DNA from: Tahibacter aquaticus
GTDB taxonomy: Bacteria > Pseudomonadota > Gammaproteobacteria > Xanthomonadales > Rhodanobacteraceae
Length of the DNA: 64,000 nucleotides
Direction of reading: 5' to 3'
NCBI RefSeq assembly: GCF_004363655.1
Contig: NZ_SNZH01000011.1
Coordinates: 203,715 to 267,714, forward strand
A program made the translations under genes and the position numbers. The notes under the pieces are model-generated. The model did not search any database, was not told the DNA's origin, and saw nothing but the letters and a program-made list of their open reading frames with translations. Positions 16,965-25,566 of this stretch are shown one piece after another. Each line of letters begins with the position of its first letter. Within the stretch, counting starts at the first letter, position 1.

Positions 16965-18563
16965 ATGTATCTGGAGCACTACGGTCTCAAGGAAACGCCG
17001 TTTTCCATTACCCCGGACCCGCGCTACGTCTTTCTGAGCGAGCGCCACCGGGACGCCTTGGCGCACCTGCTCTATGGCATCGGCAAAGGCGGTTCGGGCG
17101 GTTTCGTGCAACTGACCGGCGAAGTCGGCACCGGCAAGACCACGCTGTGCCGCCTGCTGCTGGAGCAATTGCCGGAAAACACCCGCGTCGCCCTGGTGCT
17201 CAATCCCAAGCTGTCGCCGGTAGAGCTGGTCGAGACAGTCTGCGAGGAACTCAAGCTCGACATAGAAGGCCGCCGCGGCAGCCTCAAGGGCCTGGTCGAC
17301 ACGCTCAATACCTTCCTGCTCGACGCCTATGCGCAAGGCCTGCGCGTCGTGCTGATCGTGGACGAGGCACAGAACCTGTCGGTGGACGCGCTGGAACAGG
17401 TGCGCCTGCTGACCAATCTGGAAACGCCGACACAGAAGCTGCTGCAGATCATCCTGCTCGGCCAGCCCGAACTGCGCCGTCTGCTGGAGCGCGACGATCT
17501 GCGCCAGCTGGCCCAGCGCATCACCGCGCGCTACCACCTCACGCCGCTGAATGCCGACGAGTGCGAAGCCTATGTGCGGCATCGCATGGCCGTCGCCGGC
17601 TCGCGCAAGCTGCCGTTCTCGCGCCTGGGCCTCAAAGCCCTGTACCAGCGTTCGGGCGGCGTGCCGCGCCTGATCAACGTGATCGGCGACCGCGCCCTGA
17701 TGGCCGGCTTCGCCCGCGAAACCGACAGCATCGGCGAACGCCTGGTCGACCTGGCCGCCGACGAAACCCTGCCCGGCCATGCGCGCTACTACCTGCGCCG
17801 CTATGGCCGCTGGGCAGCACTGGCCTTGCTGCTGCTCGCCGGTGCAGCGGGCTATGCCGCCTGGCAACGGCGCGCGCCACCGCCGGCACCGCCCGAACCG
17901 GCGGCAGCCGCGGTGCCGGCGTCGGCCAGTATCGATCAGGCCGCCTTGCTCGGCGACAAGCTGGGTACGGTCGACGGCGCCGACCTGATGGCCTGGACCC
18001 AACTGCTCGCCCGCTGGGAGGTCAGTTCGCGCGAGGTCAGCGTGGCCGACGCCGCGCGCTGCCAGCCGCATGTGTTTGCCGGTTTCGACTGCCTGCGCGG
18101 CAAGGCTACCCTGGACCAGTTGCTGCGCTTCGACCGACCGCTGCTGCTGGAGCTGGACTACCACGGCAAGCGCGGCCTGGCCCTGCTGCGCGGCGTAGCC
18201 GGCAACACGGTTAGGCTAGACTTCGCCGGCCTCGGCTACCGCCTCGACCGCAGCGAATTGTCACGCCTGTGGCAAGGCGGTTTCGCGGTGACCTGGCGCC
18301 TGCCGGCAGATCTGCCGGTGCCGCTGCGCCTGGGCGATGCCGGTCACGGCATCGCCTGGATCAAGCAGCAGCTGGGCCGCCTGGACGGCAATATCGAGGC
18401 GGCGCTGGGACCGGCCTTCTTCGATACCGCCCTGGAAGAACGCATACGCAAATTGCAGGCCGCCTACGGCCTGACCCCCGACGGCATCGTCGGGCAGGAG
18501 ACCTTGCTGGCCCTGTCCTCGCTGTCTGCCGAAGGTCCGCGGCTGGCCCGCAATGTGGAATAA
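16965..18563 (+). CDS. gspA: GspA/ExeA-type AAA ATPase with peptidoglycan-binding domain
   Basis: 532 residues. Order of parts: N-terminal MYLEHYGLKETPFSITPDPR typical of ExeA; Walker A GEVGTGKTT (52-60); Walker B VVLIVDEAQ (128-136); C-terminal AAA lid up to about 280; one membrane helix (WAALALLLLAGAAGYAAW); a periplasmic region; and at the end a peptidoglycan-binding domain 1 (LRLGDAGHGIAWIKQQL ... YGLTPDGIVGQETLLAL). GspA with GspB uses ATP to open or bind peptidoglycan so that the type II secretin can assemble. Followed after 18 bp by gspB. No other type II secretion gene is in the window. Confidence 0.92.
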   Translation: MYLEHYGLKETPFSITPDPRYVFLSERHRDALAHLLYGIGKGGSGGFVQLTGEVGTGKTTLCRLLLEQLPENTRVALVLNPKLSPVELVETVCEELKLDIEGRRGSLKGLVDTLNTFLLDAYAQGLRVVLIVDEAQNLSVDALEQVRLLTNLETPTQKLLQIILLGQPELRRLLERDDLRQLAQRITARYHLTPLNADECEAYVRHRMAVAGSRKLPFSRLGLKALYQRSGGVPRLINVIGDRALMAGFARETDSIGERLVDLAADETLPGHARYYLRRYGRWAALALLLLAGAAGYAAWQRRAPPPAPPEPAAAAVPASASIDQAALLGDKLGTVDGADLMAWTQLLARWEVSSREVSVADAARCQPHVFAGFDCLRGKATLDQLLRFDRPLLLELDYHGKRGLALLRGVAGNTVRLDFAGLGYRLDRSELSRLWQGGFAVTWRLPADLPVPLRLGDAGHGIAWIKQQLGRLDGNIEAALGPAFFDTALEERIRKLQAAYGLTPDGIVGQETLLALSSLSAEGPRLARNVE

Positions 18564-18581
18564 ATCGATTCGAGCGCAGCC

Positions 18582-19709
18582 ATGTCCCTGATCCATGAAG
18601 CCCTGAAGAAGGCCGAACAGCAACGCCGCCTGGGCCAGCCGCCCGATCTGGGCACGCCGTTCGCGAGCACGCGCCGGCCGCGCTCCAGCCTGCCCTATCT
18701 GGCCGCGGCGATCGTCATTGCGCTGGGTGCAGGCTGGTGGTTCGCGAGCGACAGCGCCGCGCCCGCCGGCAGCGGCGCCGATGGCAAGCCGTCGACTGCC
18801 CAGGCCGCCGACAATCCCGCCTCGGGCAGCGCGGCCGCTCCGGCGGCGGCAACTCCACCCGCCGCCTCTGGCGAGGCCGTCGCCAGCAGCAGCGCTACCG
18901 CACGCCGCCCGGTCATGGGGGCGAACGCGCAAGCCAATACCAATGTCGTCGACAGCCTGGCGCCGCCGCCACGGCTGAACAACCAGGCCGCGCCGGCCGG
19001 CAACAATCCGCCCACCGTCAAGGAAGTCGCCGAGCGCGAATCCGAGCCGCACCCGCCGGGAGCGAATCCACTCGCACCGGGCGAAGCCGCGCCGCTGGCG
19101 CTGGGCGCAGCGCCGCCCCCGACCGAAATCAACGATGCCGCCGGCCTCGCCGCCAAGATGGCCGCCAAGGAACGCGAGCGCGGCGGCCTGGCCAGCGCCG
19201 CGCCGGCAGCCGACCCGGCGCGCTCGCCGCGCAAGCCCGGCCCGCCACCCAGCAGCCTGGCCGAGGCGAATGCACCGCCGCCCAATCCGGCGACGGCGAA
19301 TGCACCGCCCAAGGCCACGACAACGGCACCGGGCACGGCCAAGACGCCTGCGGCGCCGAGCATGCCGCCGCCGAACCCAGCGCCTGCCGCAGCCCAGGCC
19401 GGCCTGCCATCCGCACCGCCAGCCCCGGCTGCCACGGCCAGCGCCGCACCGGCCACTGCGCCAGGCCTGGAACAATTGCCGGCCTACTGGCAACTGCCGT
19501 ACAACATGCGCAAGGAATTGCCGGCGCTGAAACTGTCGATGCATGTCTACAGCGCCACGCCAGCGCAGCGCTTCGTCGTGCTCAACGGCAATCGCCAGGT
19601 CGAGGGCGACGAACTCGGCGGCGATGTAAAAGTGACTGAAATCCGCACCGACGGCGTCGTGCTGACCTATCAGGGCCAGCGTTTCCTGGTTCCCCGCGGC
19701 GGCTCCTGA
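18582..19709 (+). CDS. gspB: Type II secretion assembly protein GspB
   Basis: 375 residues. N-terminus MSLIHEALKKAEQQRRLGQP is the conserved cytoplasmic segment of ExeB/GspB; a single membrane helix follows (LPYLAAAIVIALGAGWWF). A linker of about 230 residues made largely of Ala and Pro spans the periplasm. The C-terminal domain (from about 305) contains LPYNMRKELPALKLSMHVYS and FVVLNGNRQVEGDEL, the T2SSB domain that contacts the secretin. The linker is low-complexity, so its length may vary between strains. Coupled to gspA. Confidence 0.9.
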   Translation: MSLIHEALKKAEQQRRLGQPPDLGTPFASTRRPRSSLPYLAAAIVIALGAGWWFASDSAAPAGSGADGKPSTAQAADNPASGSAAAPAAATPPAASGEAVASSSATARRPVMGANAQANTNVVDSLAPPPRLNNQAAPAGNNPPTVKEVAERESEPHPPGANPLAPGEAAPLALGAAPPPTEINDAAGLAAKMAAKERERGGLASAAPAADPARSPRKPGPPPSSLAEANAPPPNPATANAPPKATTTAPGTAKTPAAPSMPPPNPAPAAAQAGLPSAPPAPAATASAAPATAPGLEQLPAYWQLPYNMRKELPALKLSMHVYSATPAQRFVVLNGNRQVEGDELGGDVKVTEIRTDGVVLTYQGQRFLVPRGGS

Positions 19710-19757
19710 GTTTCGACACCCGCCGCCGCCGCGGCGCCCGCGCAAAGGAGCCGGTTC

Positions 19758-20444
19758 GTGGTCTTTATCCAGGTCGAATCGCGCCGCCGTCCAGGCCCAC
19801 CCTGGGCGACGATCAGCATCGTCACACTCAGCGTGCTGGCGTTTTTCTGGCTGGCCTCCACCGGCAGCAATGAGCGCCTGGCATTGCTGGCGCGCTGGGG
19901 CACCGTGCCGGCGCAACTGTTCGATACCAGCGCGCCGCTGCTGCGCCAGGTGATCGAGCTGCGCGCCCTGCGCCTGTTCAGTGCCCTGTTCGTCCACGCC
20001 AACTGGTTGCATCTGACTGGCAACCTGTTGTTCCTGATGATCTTCGGCCTGGCCGCCGAACGCCTGCTCGGCTCGCGCCGCTTCCTTGCGCTGTATCTGA
20101 TCGGCGGCGGCATCGCCAACCTCGTGGGCGCGGTAACCCTGTCCAGTGCAGTGACGCCGATCGTCGGCTCCAGCGGTGCGGTATCGGCCGTCGTCGGCGC
20201 CTACCTCGCCCTGTTTCCGCGTTCGCGCCTGGGCCTGGTGCTACCGCTGGGCCTGTTCCTGGAATTCGTCAAAGTGCCCGCCTCGCTGTTGATCGGCTTC
20301 TGGGTGCTGCTGCAGTTGCTGTTTACCTACGTAGGCCCGACCTTCGGTGCCGTGGTCTGGTGGACGCATATCGCCGGCTTCTGCGTCGGCGTGGTGATGG
20401 CGCTGATCTCGCGCCCGGCAATCGCGCGGCGGCTGCGCCAGTAG
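19758..20444 (+). CDS. Rhomboid family intramembrane serine protease
   Basis: 228 residues, six membrane helices. Catalytic features are all present: HxxxN in helix 2 (H85, N89), GxSG in helix 4 (G137-G140, nucleophile S139) and the catalytic His in helix 6 (H204 in WWTHIAGF). It should cleave membrane-spanning substrates. The GTG start at 19758 follows AAAGGAG. It lies 48 bp after gspB and 366 bp before the lanthipeptide precursor gene. Substrates are not predictable; there is no evidence that it processes the lanthipeptide leader. Confidence 0.92.
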   Translation: MVFIQVESRRRPGPPWATISIVTLSVLAFFWLASTGSNERLALLARWGTVPAQLFDTSAPLLRQVIELRALRLFSALFVHANWLHLTGNLLFLMIFGLAAERLLGSRRFLALYLIGGGIANLVGAVTLSSAVTPIVGSSGAVSAVVGAYLALFPRSRLGLVLPLGLFLEFVKVPASLLIGFWVLLQLLFTYVGPTFGAVVWWTHIAGFCVGVVMALISRPAIARRLRQ

Positions 20445-20809
20445 GCAAGCCTCTGCAGCGGCGCGTGCCGCCTGGCGGCAGCGCGATCCGGCGGCCGCAC
20501 TACCGTACTGATCAGGAACAAATCCGCCGCCAGCCGGAGGATTTCTGCTGAATTGTTCACTCGGGATAAAAAATATACCTGCCGGCAACGGACGGCCGCC
20601 GTCGCCACTTCTCATTTGTATAAATTACTGATTGACAATATCTACATAACATGAAAAACGTACAGCCGCGGTTTTTTCCATAAAGCGACCCTGCACATCG
20701 CAGCTCCGCCGACCGGAAGGCCGCGCAGACCGAACGGTCCGGCCCAGGCTCGCCTGCGCACGGGCCACAGGGCGGGTCTGTTCCCGATACCCACTCACGG
20801 AGAAACGCA
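20445..20809 (+). promoter_or_regulatory. AT-rich control region upstream of the lanthipeptide precursor gene (365 bp)
   Basis: Between 20555 and 20660 the DNA is much richer in A/T than its surroundings, with GATAAAAAATATA (20567-20579), TATAAA (20619-20624) and TTGACA (20632-20637). These boxes do not pair at standard spacing, so the promoter is not pinned down. No coding frame is supported. The AT-rich patch is the most likely promoter for lanA. Confidence 0.35.
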
Positions 20810-21004
20810 ATGCAACAGCATGACGAAGTCGTTTCGGGTTGGCTCAACGGTTCCAACTCGGTGGAAGGCCTGGATAGTCCGGCAGGCCCGCTCTATCTCG
20901 ACAATGCCGACTCGGTACTGATGAGTTCGGAAAATACGATCTTCTTCACCGGCCTGGGCGGCACCACAGCCAGCTGCCGCCCGAGCAGCTGCGCCTGCTG
21001 CTGA
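20810..21004 (+). CDS. Class II lanthipeptide precursor (LanA), 64 residues
   Basis: A polar acidic leader (residues 1-51; LYLDNADSVLMSSENTIFF in its second half) ends in a double-glycine type site GLGG. The predicted core is TTASCRPSSCACC (52-64), with five Ser/Thr (52, 53, 55, 59, 60) and four Cys (56, 61, 63, 64). A GGAG ribosome site precedes the ATG by about 6 nt. Immediately downstream is a full LanM gene, and an 11-bp hairpin separates the two, a usual way to make more precursor than enzyme. The leader is cut after GG in known class II systems by a LanT C39 protease; no such gene is nearby. I know of no described lanthipeptide with this core, but could not search. Confidence 0.85.
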   Translation: MQQHDEVVSGWLNGSNSVEGLDSPAGPLYLDNADSVLMSSENTIFFTGLGGTTASCRPSSCACC

Positions 21005-21018
21005 GCGCTGTACAGGCG

Positions 21019-21047
21019 ATGCGCGCAGCTTCCGCGGCTGCGCGCAT
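21019..21047 (+). terminator. Attenuator-like hairpin between lanA and lanM
   Basis: Perfect 11-bp stem ATGCGCGCAGC / GCTGCGCGCAT with a 7-base loop, 15 nt after the precursor stop, followed only by TTT. It probably stabilises the precursor message and lets part of the transcription continue into lanM. Confidence 0.65.
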
Positions 21048-21094
21048 TTGCCGGGCAGGCCGCCGCGGCTTTTTCCTCCTCACAAACGAACGCC

Positions 21095-23932
21095 ATGCCG
21101 ACACTGGCCTCCTCCGCACCAGCCGCGACGTTTGCCGACATCGTTGACCGCCACACCCGCAGCAGCCGCGAAGCGCTTGCCGCTGATCTCGTGCAGCTCG
21201 CGCCGATGCTGGATGCCGCCGAGATCGCACTGATCGCGCATGCCGCCGACGCAGCCCTGACCGAATCGGCGCGCCTCAAGCTCAATCGTGTACTGCTGCT
21301 GGAGCTGCATGCCGCACAGCGTGCCGGCGAACTCGACGCGCCCGACGAAGCCGCCCGGTTCGCCCGGTTCGTGTCGCAGGCGCAGACCGAGTCGTTCGAC
21401 CGGCATCTGCAGCAACGCTATCCCGCCCTATGGCCCCGCCTGCAGCAGTCGCTGCGGCAGCAGCGCCTTGCGCTGCGGGAAATGGCCGCGCGCCTGGTGG
21501 CCGACCGCGCTGTGCTGGCGACGCTGCTGGGCCAGCCGGCCGGCCGGCTGAGCGCTATCAACCTGGGAATGGGCGATCTGCATGCAGGTGGCCACGCCGT
21601 GGCGCAGCTGCAGTTCGAGGGCGGCCGGCTGCTATACAAGCCGCGCTCGCTGCGCATCGACCAGTGCCTCGACACCCTGCTGCAGAACCTGTTCGGCGAC
21701 GATCCGCTGCGTATCCGCGTACCCGCCGTTGTCGATCGCAGCGACTACGGCTGGGCGGCATTCGTCATGCACCGCCACTGCGCGAACGAGGCCGAGCTGC
21801 AACGCTTCTATCGCGGCCTGGGCGAATGGCTGGGCGTGCTGCGCCTGATCGGCGGGGTCGACATCCACCACGAAAATCTCATCGCCTGCGGCCCGGTGCC
21901 TGTCGTCGTCGACCCCGAAAGCCTGTTTGCCCTGGTCGCCAGCGCACCGCCCTCCGGCAACGGCCACGCCTACGACCTGGCCAGCAACCTGGCATTCACT
22001 TCAGTAGTCCGCACCGGCATCGTGCCGTTCCGAAGCGAAACACCGGGTTTCAGCGGCGTCGATCTTTCGGCGGCCGGCAGCCTGCCGGGTCAGCAGCCCA
22101 AGGTCCACGCTCCGGTGATTGCCGACGAGGGCACTACCCGTGCGCATCTGAAGCTGGTCGACGTCGACGTGCAACATGCACAGAACCACCCCTGTCCGCA
22201 GCCGGATGTATCGCGTTTCTGGAACGAACTCAGTGAAGGCTTCCTCGCCGTCAGCACGGCCCTGCGCACTCTCGACGCGCGCGGCGGGCTGGCGCCGCTG
22301 CTGGACAGCTTCCGCGGCTGCATGGCCCGCGACGTTCGCCGCCCGACCCAGGCCTACGTCGAGATTGCGCGGATGCTCTGGCATCCGGCGTCGCTGCACG
22401 ACGCCCCGGCTGCGCGTATCCGGGCGCGCGAGCTGCTGCGGCGCAACGCCGCCCTGACCCTTGCAACGCCAGTGCAGGACGACGAGATCGAGGCGGAAAT
22501 TGACGCCCTGTGCAGCGGTGATATTCCGGTATTCGCCGCGCCGCTCGCTGCCGAACGCATCGGCGCCAGCCTGAACGACTGGCGCCATATGCGCACAGAC
22601 CTGGAAGAACTGACTGTCCGCTGCGCGCTCGTCGCCACCAACCTCAACCGCACCGGCGGCGAGAACGAGCGCGACGGTCGCCATTTCTTTGCGCGCCAGC
22701 CGCACACGACCCGGCTGGAAACCCGCAGGCGCATACTCGCTGCCGACGCCGTCGAGCGCCTGCTGCGCCTGGCCGTGCGCGGCAACGACGGTTCGGTCAC
22801 CTGGATCACCCCCGAGACCAGCCGAGGCAACTGGCTGGTGCAGCCGGTGCGCCAGGACCTGTATTTCGGCCTGGGCGGTGTGCTGGTAGGCCTGGCCGGC
22901 TATCGCAGGGAAGTCCTCGGCGGCCGGGCCGACCCGGTCGCCGGCATCGACGAATCGCTGGCCGGCGCGCTGCAGGTACTGCGTGCGCTTGACGCCAGCA
23001 CGCCCTCGCAACAGACCGGTGGTTACGACGGCCTGGGCGCGCGCATCTGGATCTGGCTCACCCTGAGCGACCTGCTGCAGCAGCCCGGCCTGCTCGACCA
23101 CGCCATCGCCGCTGCGGCGCAGCTCGAACAGATCGGCTTTGCCGGCGACAACAACCTGGACATCATCGACGGCTGCAGCGGGGCCATCGTGCCCTTGCTG
23201 CAGCTGGCCGAGGCGACTGCCGATGCGCGCTGGCTGGCCGTGGCGGCCCAGGCCGGCCGACATCTGGAAGCCCGCGCCGTGATCGATGCGGAAGGCGCGC
23301 GCTGGCTCACGCCCGTATTTCCCGAGCCGGTCGGCGGTTTCGCCCACGGCGCTGCCGGCATTGCCTGGGCACTGGCGCGACTGGCCCTGAGCGGCGCCGG
23401 CGATGCCGCCGATCGCGCCCGCTGGCAGGCCCTGTCCGAGCAAGGCTTCGCCTTCCAGAGCGGCCTCTACGAAGAAGACCTGAACAACTGGCTCGACAAG
23501 CGCCAGCGCGATGCGCAGACCACGTTCCATACCTGGTGCAACGGCAGCGTCGGTATAGGCATGGCCGCGGCCGATCTGTACGCGCGCACCGGCCACGCCG
23601 ACCACCTGCTGACCCTGCGCCGCGCCGTGCGTGCCTCACAGGGCATGTGGGGCATCAGCCACACCTTGTGCCACGGCGACATGTCGCTGTGCGAATTGTT
23701 CCTGCGCGCCGCACGGCTGGACCCGGAACACTGCGCCGTCGATCCGCAGGAGCCGGTGGCCCAGGTCGTTTCCTCGATCGAGGAAAACCGCGGCTTTATC
23801 GGCAGCATGACCCGCGCCGCGTTCACGCCCGGCCTGATGACCGGTCTGTCCGGGGCGATCCATGGACTGAACCGGCTGCATGCCGATTGCGCCGTTCCGT
23901 CGCCGTTGTTGTTCGAACGGCGAGTGGGGTAA
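21095..23932 (+). CDS. Class II lanthipeptide synthetase LanM
   Basis: 945 residues, full length for the family. It dehydrates Ser/Thr of the precursor by phosphorylation and elimination, then closes lanthionine rings. Dehydratase (DUF4135) half: NLGMGDLHAGGHAVAQL (156-172), YKPRSL (181-186), GGVDIHHENLIA (253-264) and VVDPESLF (271-278), giving the kinase-like Asp/Asn/Asp set. Cyclase half (LanC-like barrel): GFAHGAAGIAWAL (about 747-759), WCNGS with C815, and CHGDMSLCE with C859/H860; these three residues are the zinc ligands expected. All key residues are intact, so the enzyme should be active. The ribosome site is weak, fitting attenuated expression after lanA. No LanT, LanP or immunity gene follows. 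Confidence 0.95.
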   Translation: MPTLASSAPAATFADIVDRHTRSSREALAADLVQLAPMLDAAEIALIAHAADAALTESARLKLNRVLLLELHAAQRAGELDAPDEAARFARFVSQAQTESFDRHLQQRYPALWPRLQQSLRQQRLALREMAARLVADRAVLATLLGQPAGRLSAINLGMGDLHAGGHAVAQLQFEGGRLLYKPRSLRIDQCLDTLLQNLFGDDPLRIRVPAVVDRSDYGWAAFVMHRHCANEAELQRFYRGLGEWLGVLRLIGGVDIHHENLIACGPVPVVVDPESLFALVASAPPSGNGHAYDLASNLAFTSVVRTGIVPFRSETPGFSGVDLSAAGSLPGQQPKVHAPVIADEGTTRAHLKLVDVDVQHAQNHPCPQPDVSRFWNELSEGFLAVSTALRTLDARGGLAPLLDSFRGCMARDVRRPTQAYVEIARMLWHPASLHDAPAARIRARELLRRNAALTLATPVQDDEIEAEIDALCSGDIPVFAAPLAAERIGASLNDWRHMRTDLEELTVRCALVATNLNRTGGENERDGRHFFARQPHTTRLETRRRILAADAVERLLRLAVRGNDGSVTWITPETSRGNWLVQPVRQDLYFGLGGVLVGLAGYRREVLGGRADPVAGIDESLAGALQVLRALDASTPSQQTGGYDGLGARIWIWLTLSDLLQQPGLLDHAIAAAAQLEQIGFAGDNNLDIIDGCSGAIVPLLQLAEATADARWLAVAAQAGRHLEARAVIDAEGARWLTPVFPEPVGGFAHGAAGIAWALARLALSGAGDAADRARWQALSEQGFAFQSGLYEEDLNNWLDKRQRDAQTTFHTWCNGSVGIGMAAADLYARTGHADHLLTLRRAVRASQGMWGISHTLCHGDMSLCELFLRAARLDPEHCAVDPQEPVAQVVSSIEENRGFIGSMTRAAFTPGLMTGLSGAIHGLNRLHADCAVPSPLLFERRVG

Positions 23933-24112
23933 AGAAAAAGCCAAAGCCGCACGCAAAGAGAAAAGCCGCGCGCGTCGGTTTGGGGTAAGCCGCAGGCGCG
24001 CCCGGACATCGAGGTGAGGCAGCATCAAAGAACCCCTGCCGAAGAATGCGCGCCACACCACGACGCAAGCCGAAGCGACGCTTCGCCATAGGCATTTTGT
24101 TACGGAGATAGC

Positions 24113-24151
24113 GCGATGTTGGGCTGCGCCAGCGGTTTATCCCAACATCGC
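24113..24151. repeat. Palindromic element / hairpin after ctpA
   Basis: Perfect 11-bp inverted repeat GCGATGTTGGG / CCCAACATCGC with a 17-base centre, 6 bp beyond the ctpA stop. It could end ctpA transcription, though no U tract follows, or be a single intergenic palindromic repeat. The 180 bp between lanM and this element contain no gene. Confidence 0.6.
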
Positions 24152-24156
24152 GGGGC

Positions 24157-25470
24157 TCAGCCCTTGGCGGGCCCGGTCTTCGGCACCGCGCGCAAGGCCA
24201 TCGCCTTGAGCACATGCACCGCTTCGGTCAGCGCGTAATCGTCCAGCGACGCGGCCTCGGTATTGGCCGCCGCGGCTTCGGGCTGCTCGTTCTCGCCCTT
24301 GAGGTGATTGGGCAGGTCGCGCTCGCTGGTGATCAGGCTGGGCGGTGCATCGCGCACGGCCAGTTTCAGGTCGCGCAGTTCGATGTCCGGCACGATGCCG
24401 GTGGCCTGTATCGATACGCCGCTGGGCGTGTAATAGCGTGCCGTGGTCAGCTTGACCGCGTGGCCGTCGTCCAGCGGCAGCACGGTCTGCACCGAGCCCT
24501 TGCCGAAGGTTTTCTGGCCGAGAATCAGGCCGCGGTGGTTGTCCTTCAGCGCGCCGGCGACGATCTCCGCCGCCGAGGCCGTACCTTTGTCCACAAGGAT
24601 AACCAGCGGTGCGGCGCCGGTCAGGTCGCCCGGTGTGGCGCTGAAACTCAGGTCGGTGTCGTTGAGGCGGCCGCGCGTGGTGACGATGGTGCCGGCATCG
24701 AGAAAAACGTCGCTGACTTCGACCGCCGCGGTAAGCAGGCCGCCGGGATTGCTGCGCAGGTCCAGCACCACGCCGCGCACCGCCTGCTCCTTGCCCTTGA
24801 GCTTGGCCAGCTTGCGCTTGAGCTCGCCGCCGGTGTCTTCCTGGAACTGGGCCACGCGCAGGTAGGCATAGCCGGGTTCCAGCCAGCGCGCACGCACGCT
24901 GGCCACTTTGATCTTCTCACGCTTCAGGGTGATGTCGACGGGCACTGATTCGCCGTCGTGCAGCACGGTCAGCACCACGCTGCTGCCAGGGTTGCCGCGC
25001 AGCAGCTCGACCGAGGCGTTGACGTTTTCCGACGAGATCGATTTGCCGTCGATGCGCGTGATGATGTCGCCGGGCTTGATGCCGCCGCGCTCGGCCGGGG
25101 TGTCGTCGATAGGCGCGATCACGCGCAGCACGCCGTCGACGGTCAGCACTTCCAGACCCAGGCCGTCATAGGCGCCGCTGGTGTCTTCGGTCAGGTCGGT
25201 GAGCTGGCGTGGGTCGAGGTATTCGCTGTGCGGGTCCAGGCCAGACAGCAGGCCCTTGATGGCGGCCTCCATCAGGCGCTTGTCGCCGACGTCTTCCACA
25301 TAGGCCTGCTTGACCAGGTTGTAGACGGCGGTAAAGGTGCGCACGTCCTCGATGCTGACGCCGGCCTTGGCCGCAGCGGCCTCGGGCGTGTCGGCTGCGG
25401 GCGGTGCGTCGGCCTGGGCGGCAAAGGCAAGGGAAGAAAGCGCAAGGAACAGCAGCGAACGGCACGGCAT
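24157..25470 (-). CDS. ctpA: Carboxyl-terminal processing protease (S41A)
   Basis: 437 residues with a signal peptide (LLFLALSSLAFAAQA). A PDZ domain (about 95-180: GLGLEVLTVDG, RGGIKPGDIITRIDGK) precedes the tail-specific protease domain. The Ser-Lys dyad is S299 (DKGTASAAEIV) and K324 (KTFGKGSVQ), 25 residues apart as in Prc. CtpA enzymes trim or degrade envelope proteins, often peptidoglycan hydrolases. Start at MPCRSLLFL, preceded by GGAGTCG. It lies 97 bp downstream of envC in a gpmI-envC-ctpA arrangement shared with relatives, so a role in controlling cell-wall hydrolysis is reasonable. Confidence 0.95.
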   Translation of the reverse strand: MPCRSLLFLALSSLAFAAQADAPPAADTPEAAAAKAGVSIEDVRTFTAVYNLVKQAYVEDVGDKRLMEAAIKGLLSGLDPHSEYLDPRQLTDLTEDTSGAYDGLGLEVLTVDGVLRVIAPIDDTPAERGGIKPGDIITRIDGKSISSENVNASVELLRGNPGSSVVLTVLHDGESVPVDITLKREKIKVASVRARWLEPGYAYLRVAQFQEDTGGELKRKLAKLKGKEQAVRGVVLDLRSNPGGLLTAAVEVSDVFLDAGTIVTTRGRLNDTDLSFSATPGDLTGAAPLVILVDKGTASAAEIVAGALKDNHRGLILGQKTFGKGSVQTVLPLDDGHAVKLTTARYYTPSGVSIQATGIVPDIELRDLKLAVRDAPPSLITSERDLPNHLKGENEQPEAAAANTEAASLDDYALTEAVHVLKAMALRAVPKTGPAKG

Positions 25471-25566
25471 CGAGACGACTCCAGCAGACTCGCGGCGATT
25501 ATGCCGCAGCAAACCCCGGCATTCCGACCGGCAGCCGGCATAAAAGTGCCGCCGGCAACGGCACTA

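Noticed and set aside
16530..18164. 544-codon minus-strand frame opposite gspA
   Set aside because: Opposes a protein with intact Walker motifs; no ribosome site or recognisable domain.
18261..20012. 583-codon minus-strand frame opposite gspB and the rhomboid gene
   Set aside because: Composition is Arg/Gly low-complexity mirroring the Ala/Pro linker of GspB.
19758..20444. Rhomboid protease as the lanthipeptide leader peptidase
   Set aside because: Rhomboids cut membrane helices; the LanA leader is soluble and has a double-Gly site typical of C39 proteases. Only proximity supports it.
22001..23605. 534-codon minus-strand frame opposite lanM
   Set aside because: Shadow of LanM; no domain, no start signal.
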